NCBI RefSeq assembly: GCF_035975855.1
Contig: NZ_CP109055.1
Span: 8,680,001 to 8,744,000, forward strand
DNA length: 64,000 nt
From: Streptomyces sp. NBC_01304
GTDB taxonomy: Bacteria > Actinomycetota > Actinomycetes > Streptomycetales > Streptomycetaceae
Reading direction: 5' to 3'
Numbering within the stretch: the stretch's first letter is position 1; every line of letters starts with the position of its first letter. Position numbers and translations under genes: made by a program. Below are positions 27,804 to 36,422 of this stretch, piece by piece. The notes under the pieces were generated by a model. The model saw nothing but the letters and a program-made list of their open reading frames with translations, was not told the DNA's origin and made no database searches.

Positions 27804-28175
27804 GTGAGCATCGACAAGCCCGAGGTCGACTTCCCCGGCGGCGAGCCCCCGGCCGACCTCGAGATCAAGGACCTCTGGGAGGGCGACGGCCCCGAGGCGA
27901 AGGCGGGCGACAACGTCCAGGTCCACTATGTGGGCGTGTCCTTCTCCACCGGTGAGGAGTTCGACGCGAGCTGGAACCGTGGCACCCCGCTGCCCTTCAC
28001 GCTGGGTGCGGGTCAGGTCATCGCGGGCTGGGACAAGGGTGTGCAGGGCATGAAGGTCGGCGGCCGCCGCCAGCTGGTCATCCCGCCGCACCTGGCGTAC
28101 GGCGACCGCGGAGCCGGTGGCAAGATCGCGCCCGGCGAGACGCTGATCTTCGTCTGCGACCTGGTCTCGGTCTGA
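27804..28175 (+). CDS. Cytoplasmic FKBP-type peptidyl-prolyl cis-trans isomerase
   Basis: A single-domain 123-aa FKBP12-like isomerase without signal peptide. Conserved blocks are VHYVGVSFSTGEEFDASW, LGAGQVIAGWDKGVQGMKVGG and IPPHLAYGDRGAGGKI, which include the aromatic binding-pocket residues of macrolide-sensitive FKBPs. The start is GTG with AGGAG upstream. It is a compact neighbour of the lipoprotein FKBP and probably shares a transcript with it. A strong terminator follows. Confidence 0.94.
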   Translation: MSIDKPEVDFPGGEPPADLEIKDLWEGDGPEAKAGDNVQVHYVGVSFSTGEEFDASWNRGTPLPFTLGAGQVIAGWDKGVQGMKVGGRRQLVIPPHLAYGDRGAGGKIAPGETLIFVCDLVSV

Positions 28176-28202
28176 TCAGAGCCTGACCAGAAGCGAACAG
28201 TT

Positions 28203-28238
28203 CGAGGGCCCATGCCTGCTGGCATGGGCCCTCGGCTT
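28203..28238 (+). terminator. Intrinsic terminator after the FKBP gene
   Basis: A perfect 14-bp stem (28203-28216 with 28221-28234), loop TGCT, followed by GCTTTT. Confidence 0.9.
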
Positions 28239-28311
28239 TTGCCACGACACCCGGGGACGGTACGGTCGACGGTCGTAGAGCAGCACTTCCGGGAGGGTGG
28301 AGAGAGCGTCG

Positions 28312-29265
28312 ATGGCGATTGCCAAGGCCGAGCGGTTGATGAATCTGGCGCTGTGCCTGCTCGGGACGAGGCGGCCGCTCAGCAAGCGCGAGCTGCGGGG
28401 CTCCATCGAGGCATATCTGGAAGCGAACTCCGAGGACAGCTTCAACCGGATGTTCGAGCGCGACAAGGACGATCTGCGCGAACTCGGCCTGGTCATCGAG
28501 ACGGTCGAGAACCTCGAGGGGGACATCGGTTATCTCGCCCGCCGGGACAGCAACCGCCTGCCGCCCGTGACCCTCGACGCCGAGGAGGCGGCCGCCCTGG
28601 GCCTCGCCGCCAAGGTCTGGCAGCAGGCCCGGCTCGCGGGAGCGGCCAGCGGCGCACTGCAGAAGCTGCGCGCCGCCGGGATGCCGGAGGATGCCGAGCC
28701 CGCCGAGGCGCACAGCGCTCTGGAGCCCCGCATCCCCGTGCACGAGGCGGCCTTCGAGCCGTTGATGCTGGCCTGTCGCGACCGCCGCCCCGTCGTCTTC
28801 GACTACCGCAAGGCGACCGCCGCACGCCCCGAGACCCGGCAGGTGGAGCCCTGGGCCCTGGAGTGCTGGCGCGGCCACTGGTATCTGGCGGGCTGGGACC
28901 GTGACCGGGGCGCCGAGCGTGTGTTCCGGCTTTCCCGGATCACCGGCAAGGTCCGCTCGCGTGCAGCCAAGTTCACCGCGCCCGTGCCCGATGTGGTGAC
29001 GGTCCGCGAGACCGTCGCGGGCTGGGCCGGGGACATCGCCGACCGCTCCGCCCTGATCAAGCTGCGCTCGGGCTCCGGCTACCCGCTGCGCGCCAAGGCC
29101 ACGGCGGTGCGCGAACTGGGCGAAGGCTGGGACGAGTTGGAGATCCCGTACGGTCATGGCCTCGATGCCTGGCTCGTGGAGTTCGGGCCCGACGTGGTGG
29201 TGCTGGAACCCGCGGAGCTGCGGGCCGATGTGGTGGACCGGCTGCGCGCCGTGGCCAAGGGCTGA
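28312..29265 (+). CDS. pafB: WYL-domain transcriptional activator PafB
   Basis: A 317-aa protein with an N-terminal winged helix (AERLMNLALCLLGTRRPLSKRELR) and a central WYL domain (RGHWYLAGWDRDRGAERVFRLSRI), plus a C-terminal extension. PafB acts with PafC. In mycobacteria the pair activates most of the LexA-independent DNA-damage regulon from RecA-NDp promoters. The start ATG reads MAIAKAERLM; a GTG 15 bases earlier is possible. It lies 19 bp upstream of pafC. The placement next to pafA is the classic paf arrangement, here separated by two FKBP genes. Confidence 0.93.
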   Translation: MAIAKAERLMNLALCLLGTRRPLSKRELRGSIEAYLEANSEDSFNRMFERDKDDLRELGLVIETVENLEGDIGYLARRDSNRLPPVTLDAEEAAALGLAAKVWQQARLAGAASGALQKLRAAGMPEDAEPAEAHSALEPRIPVHEAAFEPLMLACRDRRPVVFDYRKATAARPETRQVEPWALECWRGHWYLAGWDRDRGAERVFRLSRITGKVRSRAAKFTAPVPDVVTVRETVAGWAGDIADRSALIKLRSGSGYPLRAKATAVRELGEGWDELEIPYGHGLDAWLVEFGPDVVVLEPAELRADVVDRLRAVAKG

Positions 29266-29284
29266 CGGGGAGACGTACAAGAAA

Positions 29285-30241
29285 ATGGCCACGAACGCGA
29301 TCGACCAGACCCGCCGGATGCTGTCCCTGGTGACCTATCTGCGTGAGCGCCCCGGCGCGCGCGTGGGCGATGTGGCGCGTGCCTTCGGGGTCACCGAGGA
29401 CGAGCTGATCTCCGACTTGGACGTGCTGCCGCTGTGCGGGACCAGCTTCCGCGGCGGTGATCTGCTCGACATCGACACCGACGGCGACCGGATCTGGTGG
29501 CACAACCCGGACGACGTCGCCGAGCCGCTGCGGCTCGCCGCCGACGAGGCCACCGCGCTGCTCGTGGCCGCGCGTGCCGTCGCCACCCTGCCGGGCCTTC
29601 GGGAGAGCGACCGGCAGGCGCTGGTGCGGGCCACCGCCAAGCTGGAGGCCGCCGCGGGGGAGGTGGCGGGGGCCAGCGACCGGCTCTCGGTGACCTTCGA
29701 GTCCGAGGGCGGAGTCTTCGCCGAGGTGGACCGCGCGATCTCCGAGCGTCGCAGGCTCTGGCTGCGCTACTACTCGCCCGCCCGCGACGAGCTCACCGAG
29801 CGCGAGGTCGACCCGATCCGGCTCTTCGCGGTCGGTCATACGTACATGGAGGCGTGGTGCCGCCTCTCCGAGGCGCGGCGCACCTTCCGGCTCGACCGGG
29901 TCGCGGAGATCCGCATCCTGGACGCACCCGCGGCGCCGCCCGAGATCGAACTGCGCGACCTTTCAGAGGGCCTGGTCCAGCCCTCCGCCGACGACCCGGA
30001 GGTCGTCATCGAGGTCGGGCCCGGCGGGCGCTGGGTCGCCGAGTACTACCCGCACGACAGCGCGGACGAGCTGGCCGACGGCGGCCTGCGGATCACGCTG
30101 CGCACACCGGACCCCACGTCGCTGCGCCGGCTCGCGCTGCGGCTCGGCCGGGACGGGAAGATCGTCTCTCCGCGCGCGCTCGCGGACAGCGCTCAGCAGG
30201 CGGCACGCGAGGCCCTCGCCGCGTACGACGGGCAGGAGTAA
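29285..30241 (+). CDS. pafC: WYL-domain transcriptional activator PafC
   Basis: A 318-aa paralogue and partner of PafB. An N-terminal HTH-like region (DQTRRMLSLVTYLRERPGARVGDVARAFG) is followed by a WYL domain with GHTYMEAWCRLSEARRTFRLDRV, and a C-terminal domain ends at AAYDGQE. The WYL box itself is degenerate (YME in place of WYL), usual in PafC. The ATG start is 19 bp after pafB, so the two are co-transcribed. It probably binds DNA only with PafB. There are no direct clues to its inducer; single-stranded DNA binding has been proposed for the mycobacterial pair. Confidence 0.93.
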   Translation: MATNAIDQTRRMLSLVTYLRERPGARVGDVARAFGVTEDELISDLDVLPLCGTSFRGGDLLDIDTDGDRIWWHNPDDVAEPLRLAADEATALLVAARAVATLPGLRESDRQALVRATAKLEAAAGEVAGASDRLSVTFESEGGVFAEVDRAISERRRLWLRYYSPARDELTEREVDPIRLFAVGHTYMEAWCRLSEARRTFRLDRVAEIRILDAPAAPPEIELRDLSEGLVQPSADDPEVVIEVGPGGRWVAEYYPHDSADELADGGLRITLRTPDPTSLRRLALRLGRDGKIVSPRALADSAQQAAREALAAYDGQE

Positions 30242-30252
30242 GGAGCTTGAGG

Positions 30253-30600
30253 ATGTCGGTTTTGTCCGGTACGTCAACGTCTGACGCGTCACGCGTGTCT
30301 GATGCATCTGGAATGTCGGGTGTATCCATTACTTCGCTAACGCCCGGAATGATCCCGGTTTCAGGCCCCACGGCAGTGACACCCGTCGTCTTCAAGGCCG
30401 CCTGCCCCGACTGCCGGGCCCGCTTCGAACTCGCTGCGGGCGCACTGCGCTTGGCGATCGGCGGCAGCCGCCGTACCACCTTCTACTCCTTCACCTGCCC
30501 CGAGTGCGACGCCTCCGTCCGCAAGCCGGCAGGTGAGCGCATCGTCGAACTCCTCACCGGTGGCGGGGTGCGGACGCTGCGGCTGCACTCCACCGTCTAG
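30253..30600 (+). CDS. Zinc-ribbon protein of unknown function
   Basis: A 115-aa protein. Residues 1-42 are Ser/Thr/Gly-rich and look unstructured. The C-terminal part holds a four-Cys ribbon, CPDC (C51, C54) and CPEC (C82, C85), with a beta-rich stretch between. The start is ATG with AAGGAG upstream, 11 bp after pafC, so it is probably in the paf transcript. I do not recognise a named family. The ribbon resembles those that bind nucleic acid or ribosomes. Its fixed position between pafC and the tat genes could mean a link to either. Confidence 0.78.
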   Translation: MSVLSGTSTSDASRVSDASGMSGVSITSLTPGMIPVSGPTAVTPVVFKAACPDCRARFELAAGALRLAIGGSRRTTFYSFTCPECDASVRKPAGERIVELLTGGGVRTLRLHSTV

Positions 30601-30610
30601 GCTGACGCGC

Positions 30611-30808
30611 ATGTTCTGGCCGATGCTCGCGATCGCTGTGGGATTCTGTGGGATTGCTGTGCTGGGAGTCCTCGCGGTGCGCGTCTTCATCGAGGTGCAG
30701 CGCCTGGGCCGCCAAGTCGCCGACACCGCAGGTCAGATCAACAAGGCGGCCGAAGACCTGGAGCGCGCCGCGGGCGACGTCGCCCGCGCCGGACGGGACA
30801 TGAGATAG
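30611..30808 (+). CDS. Tiny single-span membrane protein
   Basis: A 65-aa protein with one hydrophobic helix (about residues 2-26: FWPMLAIAVGFCGIAVLGVLAVRVF). A charged amphipathic helix follows (QINKAAEDLERAAGDVARAGRDMR) with no Cys after the membrane span. The layout of one N-terminal helix plus a cytoplasmic amphipathic helix loosely resembles TatA, but the Phe-Gly hinge is missing. It starts with ATG 10 bp after the zinc-ribbon gene. The function is unknown; coding potential is supported by third-position GC and spacing. Confidence 0.72.
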   Translation: MFWPMLAIAVGFCGIAVLGVLAVRVFIEVQRLGRQVADTAGQINKAAEDLERAAGDVARAGRDMR

Positions 30809-31019
30809 AGGGGGCGCGCCCTCCTTCATCACAGGCCGGGCGGGTACGCTGCTGGGCGTGGCCCCAACAATTGAGGTGGGGGCCGCAACGGGGAGTATGC
30901 ACAGGCATTGCCCAGCGTTCACCCCTGCGGGTTACGATCGCTGCCAGTGAAGTGGTCGGACACCAGTCCGGCGGACTGGCGGCACCACCCCAACTGCCTC
31001 AGTGAGAAGGAAGTAGCAC

Positions 31020-31322
31020 ATGATCGGCAATCTGAAGCCTCTCGAGATCGTTCTGATCATCGCTGTCATCCTGTTGCTGTTCGGTGCCAAGAAGCTTCCC
31101 GACATGGCCCGTTCGCTCGGCAAGTCCGCCCGCATCCTCAAGAGCGAGGCCAAGGCGATGAAGAAGGACGGCGAGGACCCGACCACCACGCCGAACGCCA
31201 CCGACCAGACCGCTCAGCAGCAGGCCGCCCCGCGGACGATCCAGGCCGCGCCCGGCGATGTGCAGAGCTCCCGTCCGGCCGCGGAGCCGGCGCCGGCTCC
31301 GAACCAGTCCACCCAGAGCTGA
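31020..31322 (+). CDS. tatA: Twin-arginine translocase subunit TatA
   Basis: A 100-aa pore-forming component of the Tat pathway for folded proteins. It has a short N-terminal membrane helix ([15 protein letters not shown]), the FGAKKLP hinge, an amphipathic helix ([22 protein letters not shown]) and a Pro/Gln/Ala-rich tail. The start is ATG with AGAAGGAAG upstream. It lies 53 bp before tatC. A tatB gene is not adjacent; in Streptomyces it lies elsewhere. Confidence 0.95.
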   Translation: MIGNLKPLEIVLIIAVILLLFGAKKLPDMARSLGKSARILKSEAKAMKKDGEDPTTTPNATDQTAQQQAAPRTIQAAPGDVQSSRPAAEPAPAPNQSTQS

Positions 31323-31375
31323 CAGGATTCACTGACGGCCACTGACGGCTGCCGCACGAGACGAAGGAACGTGGG

Positions 31376-32338
31376 TTGCTCAAGTCTGCCCGCCGTAGCA
31401 AGCAGTCGAAGTCGAAGGATCCAGAGGGCCGGATGCCTCTGGGCGAGCACCTTCGGGAGCTGCGCAACCGCCTGATGAAGGCGGTTCTGGCGATCGTCGT
31501 GGTGACGATCGTCGCTGCCTTCTACCAGAAGCAAATCTTCGACTTCCTTCTGCGGCCACTCCTCGACTCGGTCGGCTGCCCGGACGGCGCGAAACTCACG
31601 GCCAGCGGCAGGCCCTGCGCCATCATCAAGACCGACACCCTGCTGTCGCCCTTCACCATCGCGCTCAAGGTCGCGCTGATGAGCGGTGTGCTGGTGGCGA
31701 CGCCGGTCTGGCTGTACCAGCTGTGGGCTTTCGTGGCTCCCGGCCTGCACTCCCACGAGCGGAAGTACGCCTACGCCTTCGTGGCGGTCGGCGCCCCGCT
31801 GTTCGTGGGCGGCGCCTGGGTCGCGTACGCGATCATTCCGCAGACCGCGGAGATCATGCTCGGGTTCAGCCCGGTGAACGTGCAGAACCAGATCGAGCTG
31901 GACGCCTACCTCGACCTGGTCACCCGCATGGTGATCGTCTTCGGCGTCGCCTTCGAGCTGCCCCTGTTCCTGGTCGGCCTCAACATGGCCGGTGTCTTCC
32001 CCGGCAAGCGCATGCTCGGCTGGTGGCGAGGCATGGTCATCGGCCTCACCGGGTTTGCCGCGATCGCCACCCCGGGCGGCGATCCGCTCTCGATGCTGCT
32101 GCTCGCCGGCCCGCTGTGCGTCCTGTACTTCATCGCGGTCGGGATCTCGCTCGCCAATGACGCGCGCAGGCGCCGCGGCGACCCCGACGCGGGCCTGGAC
32201 GACGACGAGGCCTCCGACCTCGACCTCACGCCCGAGGGCGTCGGTGACATCGAGCCGGTCTCCGCCTCCGGTGCCCTGCCCGAGCAGGCCACCACGGAGC
32301 AGGACCGGCGGATGAACGGCTACGACGACATCACCTGA
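31376..32338 (+). CDS. tatC: Twin-arginine translocase subunit TatC
   Basis: Polytopic receptor for twin-arginine signal peptides, 320 aa with six membrane helices. Conserved elements are the cytosolic N-terminal signal-binding region GRMPLGEHLRELRNRL, the EIMLGF and FELPLF helix segments, and ATPGGDPLSMLLLAGPLCVLY near the end. The C-terminal 60 residues are acidic and cytosolic. The start is TTG with AAGGA about eight bases upstream. It is operonic with tatA and lies next to the DAG-kinase-like gene. Confidence 0.95.
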   Translation: MLKSARRSKQSKSKDPEGRMPLGEHLRELRNRLMKAVLAIVVVTIVAAFYQKQIFDFLLRPLLDSVGCPDGAKLTASGRPCAIIKTDTLLSPFTIALKVALMSGVLVATPVWLYQLWAFVAPGLHSHERKYAYAFVAVGAPLFVGGAWVAYAIIPQTAEIMLGFSPVNVQNQIELDAYLDLVTRMVIVFGVAFELPLFLVGLNMAGVFPGKRMLGWWRGMVIGLTGFAAIATPGGDPLSMLLLAGPLCVLYFIAVGISLANDARRRRGDPDAGLDDDEASDLDLTPEGVGDIEPVSASGALPEQATTEQDRRMNGYDDIT

Positions 32339-32388
32339 CCCCGTCCCCGAGCTAGGACGGCTCGGAGCGACCTTGTAGGGTCCGCCCC

Positions 32389-33279
32389 GTGACCAGCGAG
32401 ATCACCCTCTTCGTCAATCCCACCGCGGGCCGCGGCCGGGGCGCCCACGCGGCGCAGCCGGCCGCTTCGGCGTTGCGGGACGCCGGATTCTCCGTACGCA
32501 CCGTGCTCGGCACCGACGCGGACGACGCGCTGCGCCGCGCCAAGGAGGCGGTCGCCGGCGGCACCGGGGCGCTGATCGCGGTCGGTGGCGACGGCATGGC
32601 GAACCTCGCCCTGCAGGCCGTCGCGGGGACCCGGACCCCGCTCGGGGTGATCGCCGTCGGCACCGGGAACGACTTCGCGCGCGCCCTCGATCTGCCCATA
32701 CGCAGCCCGGAAGCGGCCGGCCGATTGGCGGCCGAGGCTCTCAAGGGCGGCACCATCCGCGAGGTGGACCTGGGGCGGGTCGGCGGCAAGTGGTTCGGCA
32801 CCGTGCTCGCCTCCGGCTTCGACTCGCGCGTGAACGACCGGGGCAACCGGATGCGCTGGCCCAGCGGCCGCTTCAAGTACGACCTCGCGATGGTCGCCGA
32901 ACTCGCCGCCTTCAAGCCCATTCCGTACCGGATCAGACTCGATGACGGGCCCGTCCAGGACGTCGACGCCACCCTGATCGCGGTCGGCAACGGATCCTCG
33001 TACGGCGGCGGCATGCGGATCTGCCCGGGCGCCGAGCTCGACGACGGGCTCTTCGACGTCACGGTCGTCGGTGACTGCACGCGCGCGACGCTGCTCAAAG
33101 TCTTCCCGCGCGTGTACAAGGGCTCCCACGTGGACCACCCGAAGGTCACCGTCCACCGGGCCGCGAAGATCAGCATCGAGGCGGCCGGAATCACCGGATA
33201 CGCGGACGGGGAACCGCTCGGACCGTTGCCGCTGAGCGCCGAATGTGTGCCGGGGGCGGTAAGGGTGCTCACCGCGTAG
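32389..33279 (+). CDS. Diacylglycerol/lipid kinase family protein
   Basis: A 296-aa protein with the DAGK catalytic fold. The N-terminal phosphate loop FVNPTAGRGRG and the nucleotide-binding motif VGGDGMANLALQ are visible (the consensus is GGDGTxNE; here Met-Ala replace Thr-x and Leu replaces Glu). GTGNDFARALDLP follows. The C-terminal beta-sandwich includes GNGSSYGGGMRICPGAELDDGLFDV. It probably phosphorylates a lipid such as diacylglycerol or a related sugar lipid. The start is GTG, 50 bp after tatC. The altered GGDGMANL motif is a small oddity that may change the phosphate donor or substrate. Confidence 0.88.
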   Translation: MTSEITLFVNPTAGRGRGAHAAQPAASALRDAGFSVRTVLGTDADDALRRAKEAVAGGTGALIAVGGDGMANLALQAVAGTRTPLGVIAVGTGNDFARALDLPIRSPEAAGRLAAEALKGGTIREVDLGRVGGKWFGTVLASGFDSRVNDRGNRMRWPSGRFKYDLAMVAELAAFKPIPYRIRLDDGPVQDVDATLIAVGNGSSYGGGMRICPGAELDDGLFDVTVVGDCTRATLLKVFPRVYKGSHVDHPKVTVHRAAKISIEAAGITGYADGEPLGPLPLSAECVPGAVRVLTA

Positions 33280-33378
33280 CTCGCTGCGGTGCTGCGCGCC
33301 CCCTGGTGCTGCAGGTGCTTGTCCCGTCAACAAAGATCGCGACCAGTGTCAGTGTCGGCGGGTAGGCTCAAGAACAAG

Positions 33379-36189
33379 ATGACAGAGGACCTCTCCCCGG
33401 CCGAGCGGTACGCGGCAGCACGCAAGCGGGCTGCCGAGCAGGCCACCGCGCTCGCATCATTCCGCGAGATGTACGACTTCGGTCTCGACCCGTTCCAGAT
33501 CGAGGCATGTCAGTCGCTGGAGGCGGGCAAGGGCGTGCTCGTCGCGGCCCCGACCGGTTCCGGCAAGACGATCGTCGGCGAATTCGCCGTGCACCTGGCC
33601 CTGCTCCAGGGCAAGAAGTGCTTCTACACCACGCCCATCAAGGCGCTCTCCAACCAGAAGTTCGCGGATCTGTCGCGGCGTTACGGCGCGGACAAGGTCG
33701 GCCTGCTGACGGGGGACAACAGCGTCAACTCCGATGCGCCGGTGGTCGTCATGACCACCGAGGTGCTGCGGAACATGCTGTATTCGGGCTCGCAGTCGCT
33801 GCTCGGCCTCGGCTATGTGGTGATGGACGAGGTGCACTACCTCTCCGACCGCTTCCGTGGCGCCGTCTGGGAGGAAGTGATCATTCACCTCCCGGAATCG
33901 GTGACCCTGGTGTCGCTTTCGGCCACGGTGTCCAACGCCGAGGAGTTCGGCGACTGGCTGGACACGGTCCGCGGCGACACGGACGTCATCGTGTCCGAGC
34001 ACCGGCCGGTCCCGCTGTTCCAGCATGTGCTCGCCGGACGCCGGATGTACGACCTCTTCGAGGAGGAGTCGGGGTCCAAGAAGCGTGAGGTCAATCCCGA
34101 TCTGACGCGGATGGCTCGGATGGAGGACAGCCGTCCCTCGTACCGTGACCGGCGACGCGGACGGAACATGCGCGAGGCCGACCGCGAGCGCGAGCGCCGC
34201 CAGAGATCGAAGATCTGGACGCCGGGCCGGCCCGAAGTCATCGAGCGCCTCGACAACGAGGGACTCCTTCCGGCCATCACCTTCATCTTCAGCCGCGCCG
34301 CGTGCGAGGCCGCCGTACAGCAGTGCCTGTACGCGGGACTTCGGCTGAACGACGAGGACGGGCGTCGGCGGGTACGCGAGATCGTCGAGGAGCGCACGGC
34401 GTCCATCCCGGACGAAGACCTGCATGTTCTGGGGTACTTCGAGTGGCTGGAGGCCCTGGAGCGAGGCATCGCCGCGCACCACGCGGGCATGCTGCCGACC
34501 TTCAAGGAGGTCGTGGAGGAACTGTTCGTACGCGGCCTCGTCAAGGCCGTGTTCGCCACCGAGACGCTTGCGCTCGGCATCAACATGCCCGCGCGTTCGG
34601 TGGTGTTGGAAAAGCTCGTCAAGTGGAACGGCGAGCAGCACGCCGACATCACGCCCGGTGAATACACCCAGCTGACCGGGCGTGCCGGGCGCCGGGGCAT
34701 CGATGTCGAGGGGCATGCTGTCGTGCTCTGGCAGCGCGGCATGAACCCCGAGGCGCTCGCCGGCCTCGCGGGCACCCGGACCTATCCGCTGCGGTCCAGC
34801 TTCCGGCCCTCGTACAACATGGCCGTGAACCTGGTCGAGCAGTTCGGCCGGCACCGCTCGCGCGAACTGCTCGAGACGTCCTTCGCACAGTTCCAGGCCG
34901 ACAAGTCGGTCGTCGGGATCTCCCGGCAGGTGCAGAAGAACGAAGAGGGGCTGGAGGGCTACAAGGAGTCCATGACCTGCCACTTGGGCGACTTCGACGA
35001 GTACGCAGCTCTGCGCCGCGAGCTCAAGGACCGCGAGACCGACCTGGCCAAGCAGGGCGCCTCGCAGCGCCGGGCCGCGGCGGCGGCCGCCCTGGAGAAG
35101 CTCAAGCCCGGCGACGTCATTCATGTGCCGACCGGGAAGTTCGCGGGGCTCGCCCTCGTGCTCGATCCCGGGCTTCCTGCCGGTCGGTCCAACGGGCACC
35201 GTGGCTTCGAGCAGGTGGACGGGCCGCGTCCGCTGGTGCTCACCGCCGAGCGGCAGGTCAAGCGGCTCGCGGCGATGGACTTCCCGGTTCCGGTCGAGGC
35301 GTTGGACCGGATGCGGATCCCCAAGTCCTTCAACGCCCGCTCCCCGCAGTCCCGTCGGGACCTCGCGTCGGCGCTTCGTACCAAGGCAGGGCACGTGCGG
35401 CCCGAGAAGCACAAGCGCGGGCGCGCCGCCGCTGCCGACGACCGTGAGATCGCGCGGCTGCGCACCGAGCTGCGGGCCCACCCCTGCCACGGCTGTGACG
35501 AGCGCGAGGACCACGCCCGCTGGGCCGAGCGCTACCACCGCCTGATGCGCGACACCAAGCAGTTGGAACGGCGCATCGAGGGGCGTACGAACACCATCGC
35601 CCGCACCTTCGACCGCATCGTCGCCCTGCTCAGCGAGATGGACTATCTGCGGGACAACGAGGTCACCGAACACGGCAAGCGGCTCGCCCGGCTCTACGGC
35701 GAGCTGGACCTGCTGGCCAGCGAATGCCTGCGGGACGGCGTCTGGGAAGGCCTCAACCCGGCCGAACTGGCCGCCTGCGTCTCGGCGTTGGTGTACGAGG
35801 CCCGGGTCAGCGACGACGCGCTCGCGCCCAAGCTGCCGTCCGGCGCGGCGAAGGCCGCGCTGGGCGAGATGGTGCGGATCTGGGGCCGGCTCGACGCCCT
35901 GGAGGAGGAGTTCAAGATCAACCAGGCGGAGGGCGTCGGGCAGCGCGAGCCCGATCTGGGCTTCGCCTGGGCCGCGTACATGTGGGCCTCCGACAAGGGC
36001 CTGGACGAGGTGTTGCGCGAGGCCGAGATGCCGGCGGGCGACTTCGTGCGCTGGTGCAAGCAGGTCATCGACGTGCTCGGCCAGATTTCGGCGGCCGCGC
36101 CGAAGGAGGGCAGCACCGTCGGGAAGAACGCGCGCAAGGCGGTCGATGCGTTGCTGCGAGGCGTGGTGGCCTACTCGTCGGTGGGGTAG
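33379..36189 (+). CDS. DEVH-box superfamily 2 helicase (HelY/Ski2-like)
   Basis: A 936-aa ATP-dependent RNA/DNA helicase. Motif I is APTGSGKT (K63), motif II is DEVH (150-153), motif III is SLSATVSN and motif VI is QLTGRAGRRGID. Between motifs II and IV lies a charged insertion with many Arg/Glu (DRRRGRNMREADRERERRQRS). After the core come a KOW-like beta region and a long helical C-terminus with a CHGCDEREDH cysteine-histidine element. The mycobacterial relative is HelY. I used the ATG reading MTEDLSPAERYAAAR. It lies about 100 bp after the lipid-kinase gene. A role in RNA decay or repair is inferred from the family. Confidence 0.93.
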   Translation: MTEDLSPAERYAAARKRAAEQATALASFREMYDFGLDPFQIEACQSLEAGKGVLVAAPTGSGKTIVGEFAVHLALLQGKKCFYTTPIKALSNQKFADLSRRYGADKVGLLTGDNSVNSDAPVVVMTTEVLRNMLYSGSQSLLGLGYVVMDEVHYLSDRFRGAVWEEVIIHLPESVTLVSLSATVSNAEEFGDWLDTVRGDTDVIVSEHRPVPLFQHVLAGRRMYDLFEEESGSKKREVNPDLTRMARMEDSRPSYRDRRRGRNMREADRERERRQRSKIWTPGRPEVIERLDNEGLLPAITFIFSRAACEAAVQQCLYAGLRLNDEDGRRRVREIVEERTASIPDEDLHVLGYFEWLEALERGIAAHHAGMLPTFKEVVEELFVRGLVKAVFATETLALGINMPARSVVLEKLVKWNGEQHADITPGEYTQLTGRAGRRGIDVEGHAVVLWQRGMNPEALAGLAGTRTYPLRSSFRPSYNMAVNLVEQFGRHRSRELLETSFAQFQADKSVVGISRQVQKNEEGLEGYKESMTCHLGDFDEYAALRRELKDRETDLAKQGASQRRAAAAAALEKLKPGDVIHVPTGKFAGLALVLDPGLPAGRSNGHRGFEQVDGPRPLVLTAERQVKRLAAMDFPVPVEALDRMRIPKSFNARSPQSRRDLASALRTKAGHVRPEKHKRGRAAAADDREIARLRTELRAHPCHGCDEREDHARWAERYHRLMRDTKQLERRIEGRTNTIARTFDRIVALLSEMDYLRDNEVTEHGKRLARLYGELDLLASECLRDGVWEGLNPAELAACVSALVYEARVSDDALAPKLPSGAAKAALGEMVRIWGRLDALEEEFKINQAEGVGQREPDLGFAWAAYMWASDKGLDEVLREAEMPAGDFVRWCKQVIDVLGQISAAAPKEGSTVGKNARKAVDALLRGVVAYSSVG

Positions 36190-36294
36190 GCGGTCGTCGG
36201 CCCGGCCGACTCCGTCGGGTTTGTTGTGGTGCGCCGTTCCTGTTCGTACGGGAGCGGCGCATCGCCATGTCGGCGCGCTTCTCGCCACCTTGAG

Positions 36295-36333
36295 GTGTCC
36301 ACGGCGAGGGTTATCCACAGGGTGTTGTCCACA
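36295..36333 (+). promoter_or_regulatory. Cluster of DnaA-box-like sites
   Basis: Three sites in the same orientation lie within 39 bases of the gap between the helicase and P450 genes: GTGTCCACG (36295-36303), TTATCCACA (36311-36319) and TTGTCCACA (36325-36333). The last two are perfect DnaA-box forms; the first has two mismatches. There is no AT-rich unwinding region or dnaA gene here, so this is not the chromosomal origin. DnaA binding is inference. Confidence 0.55.
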
Positions 36334-36422
36334 GGGGTGGCGGAGTGTCGGACCCGTCGGGTTCCATGGGGTCACACGCGGCGCACGAGGTGAACGGCGC
36401 CACCGGGGAGGGGAGTTCGGCG

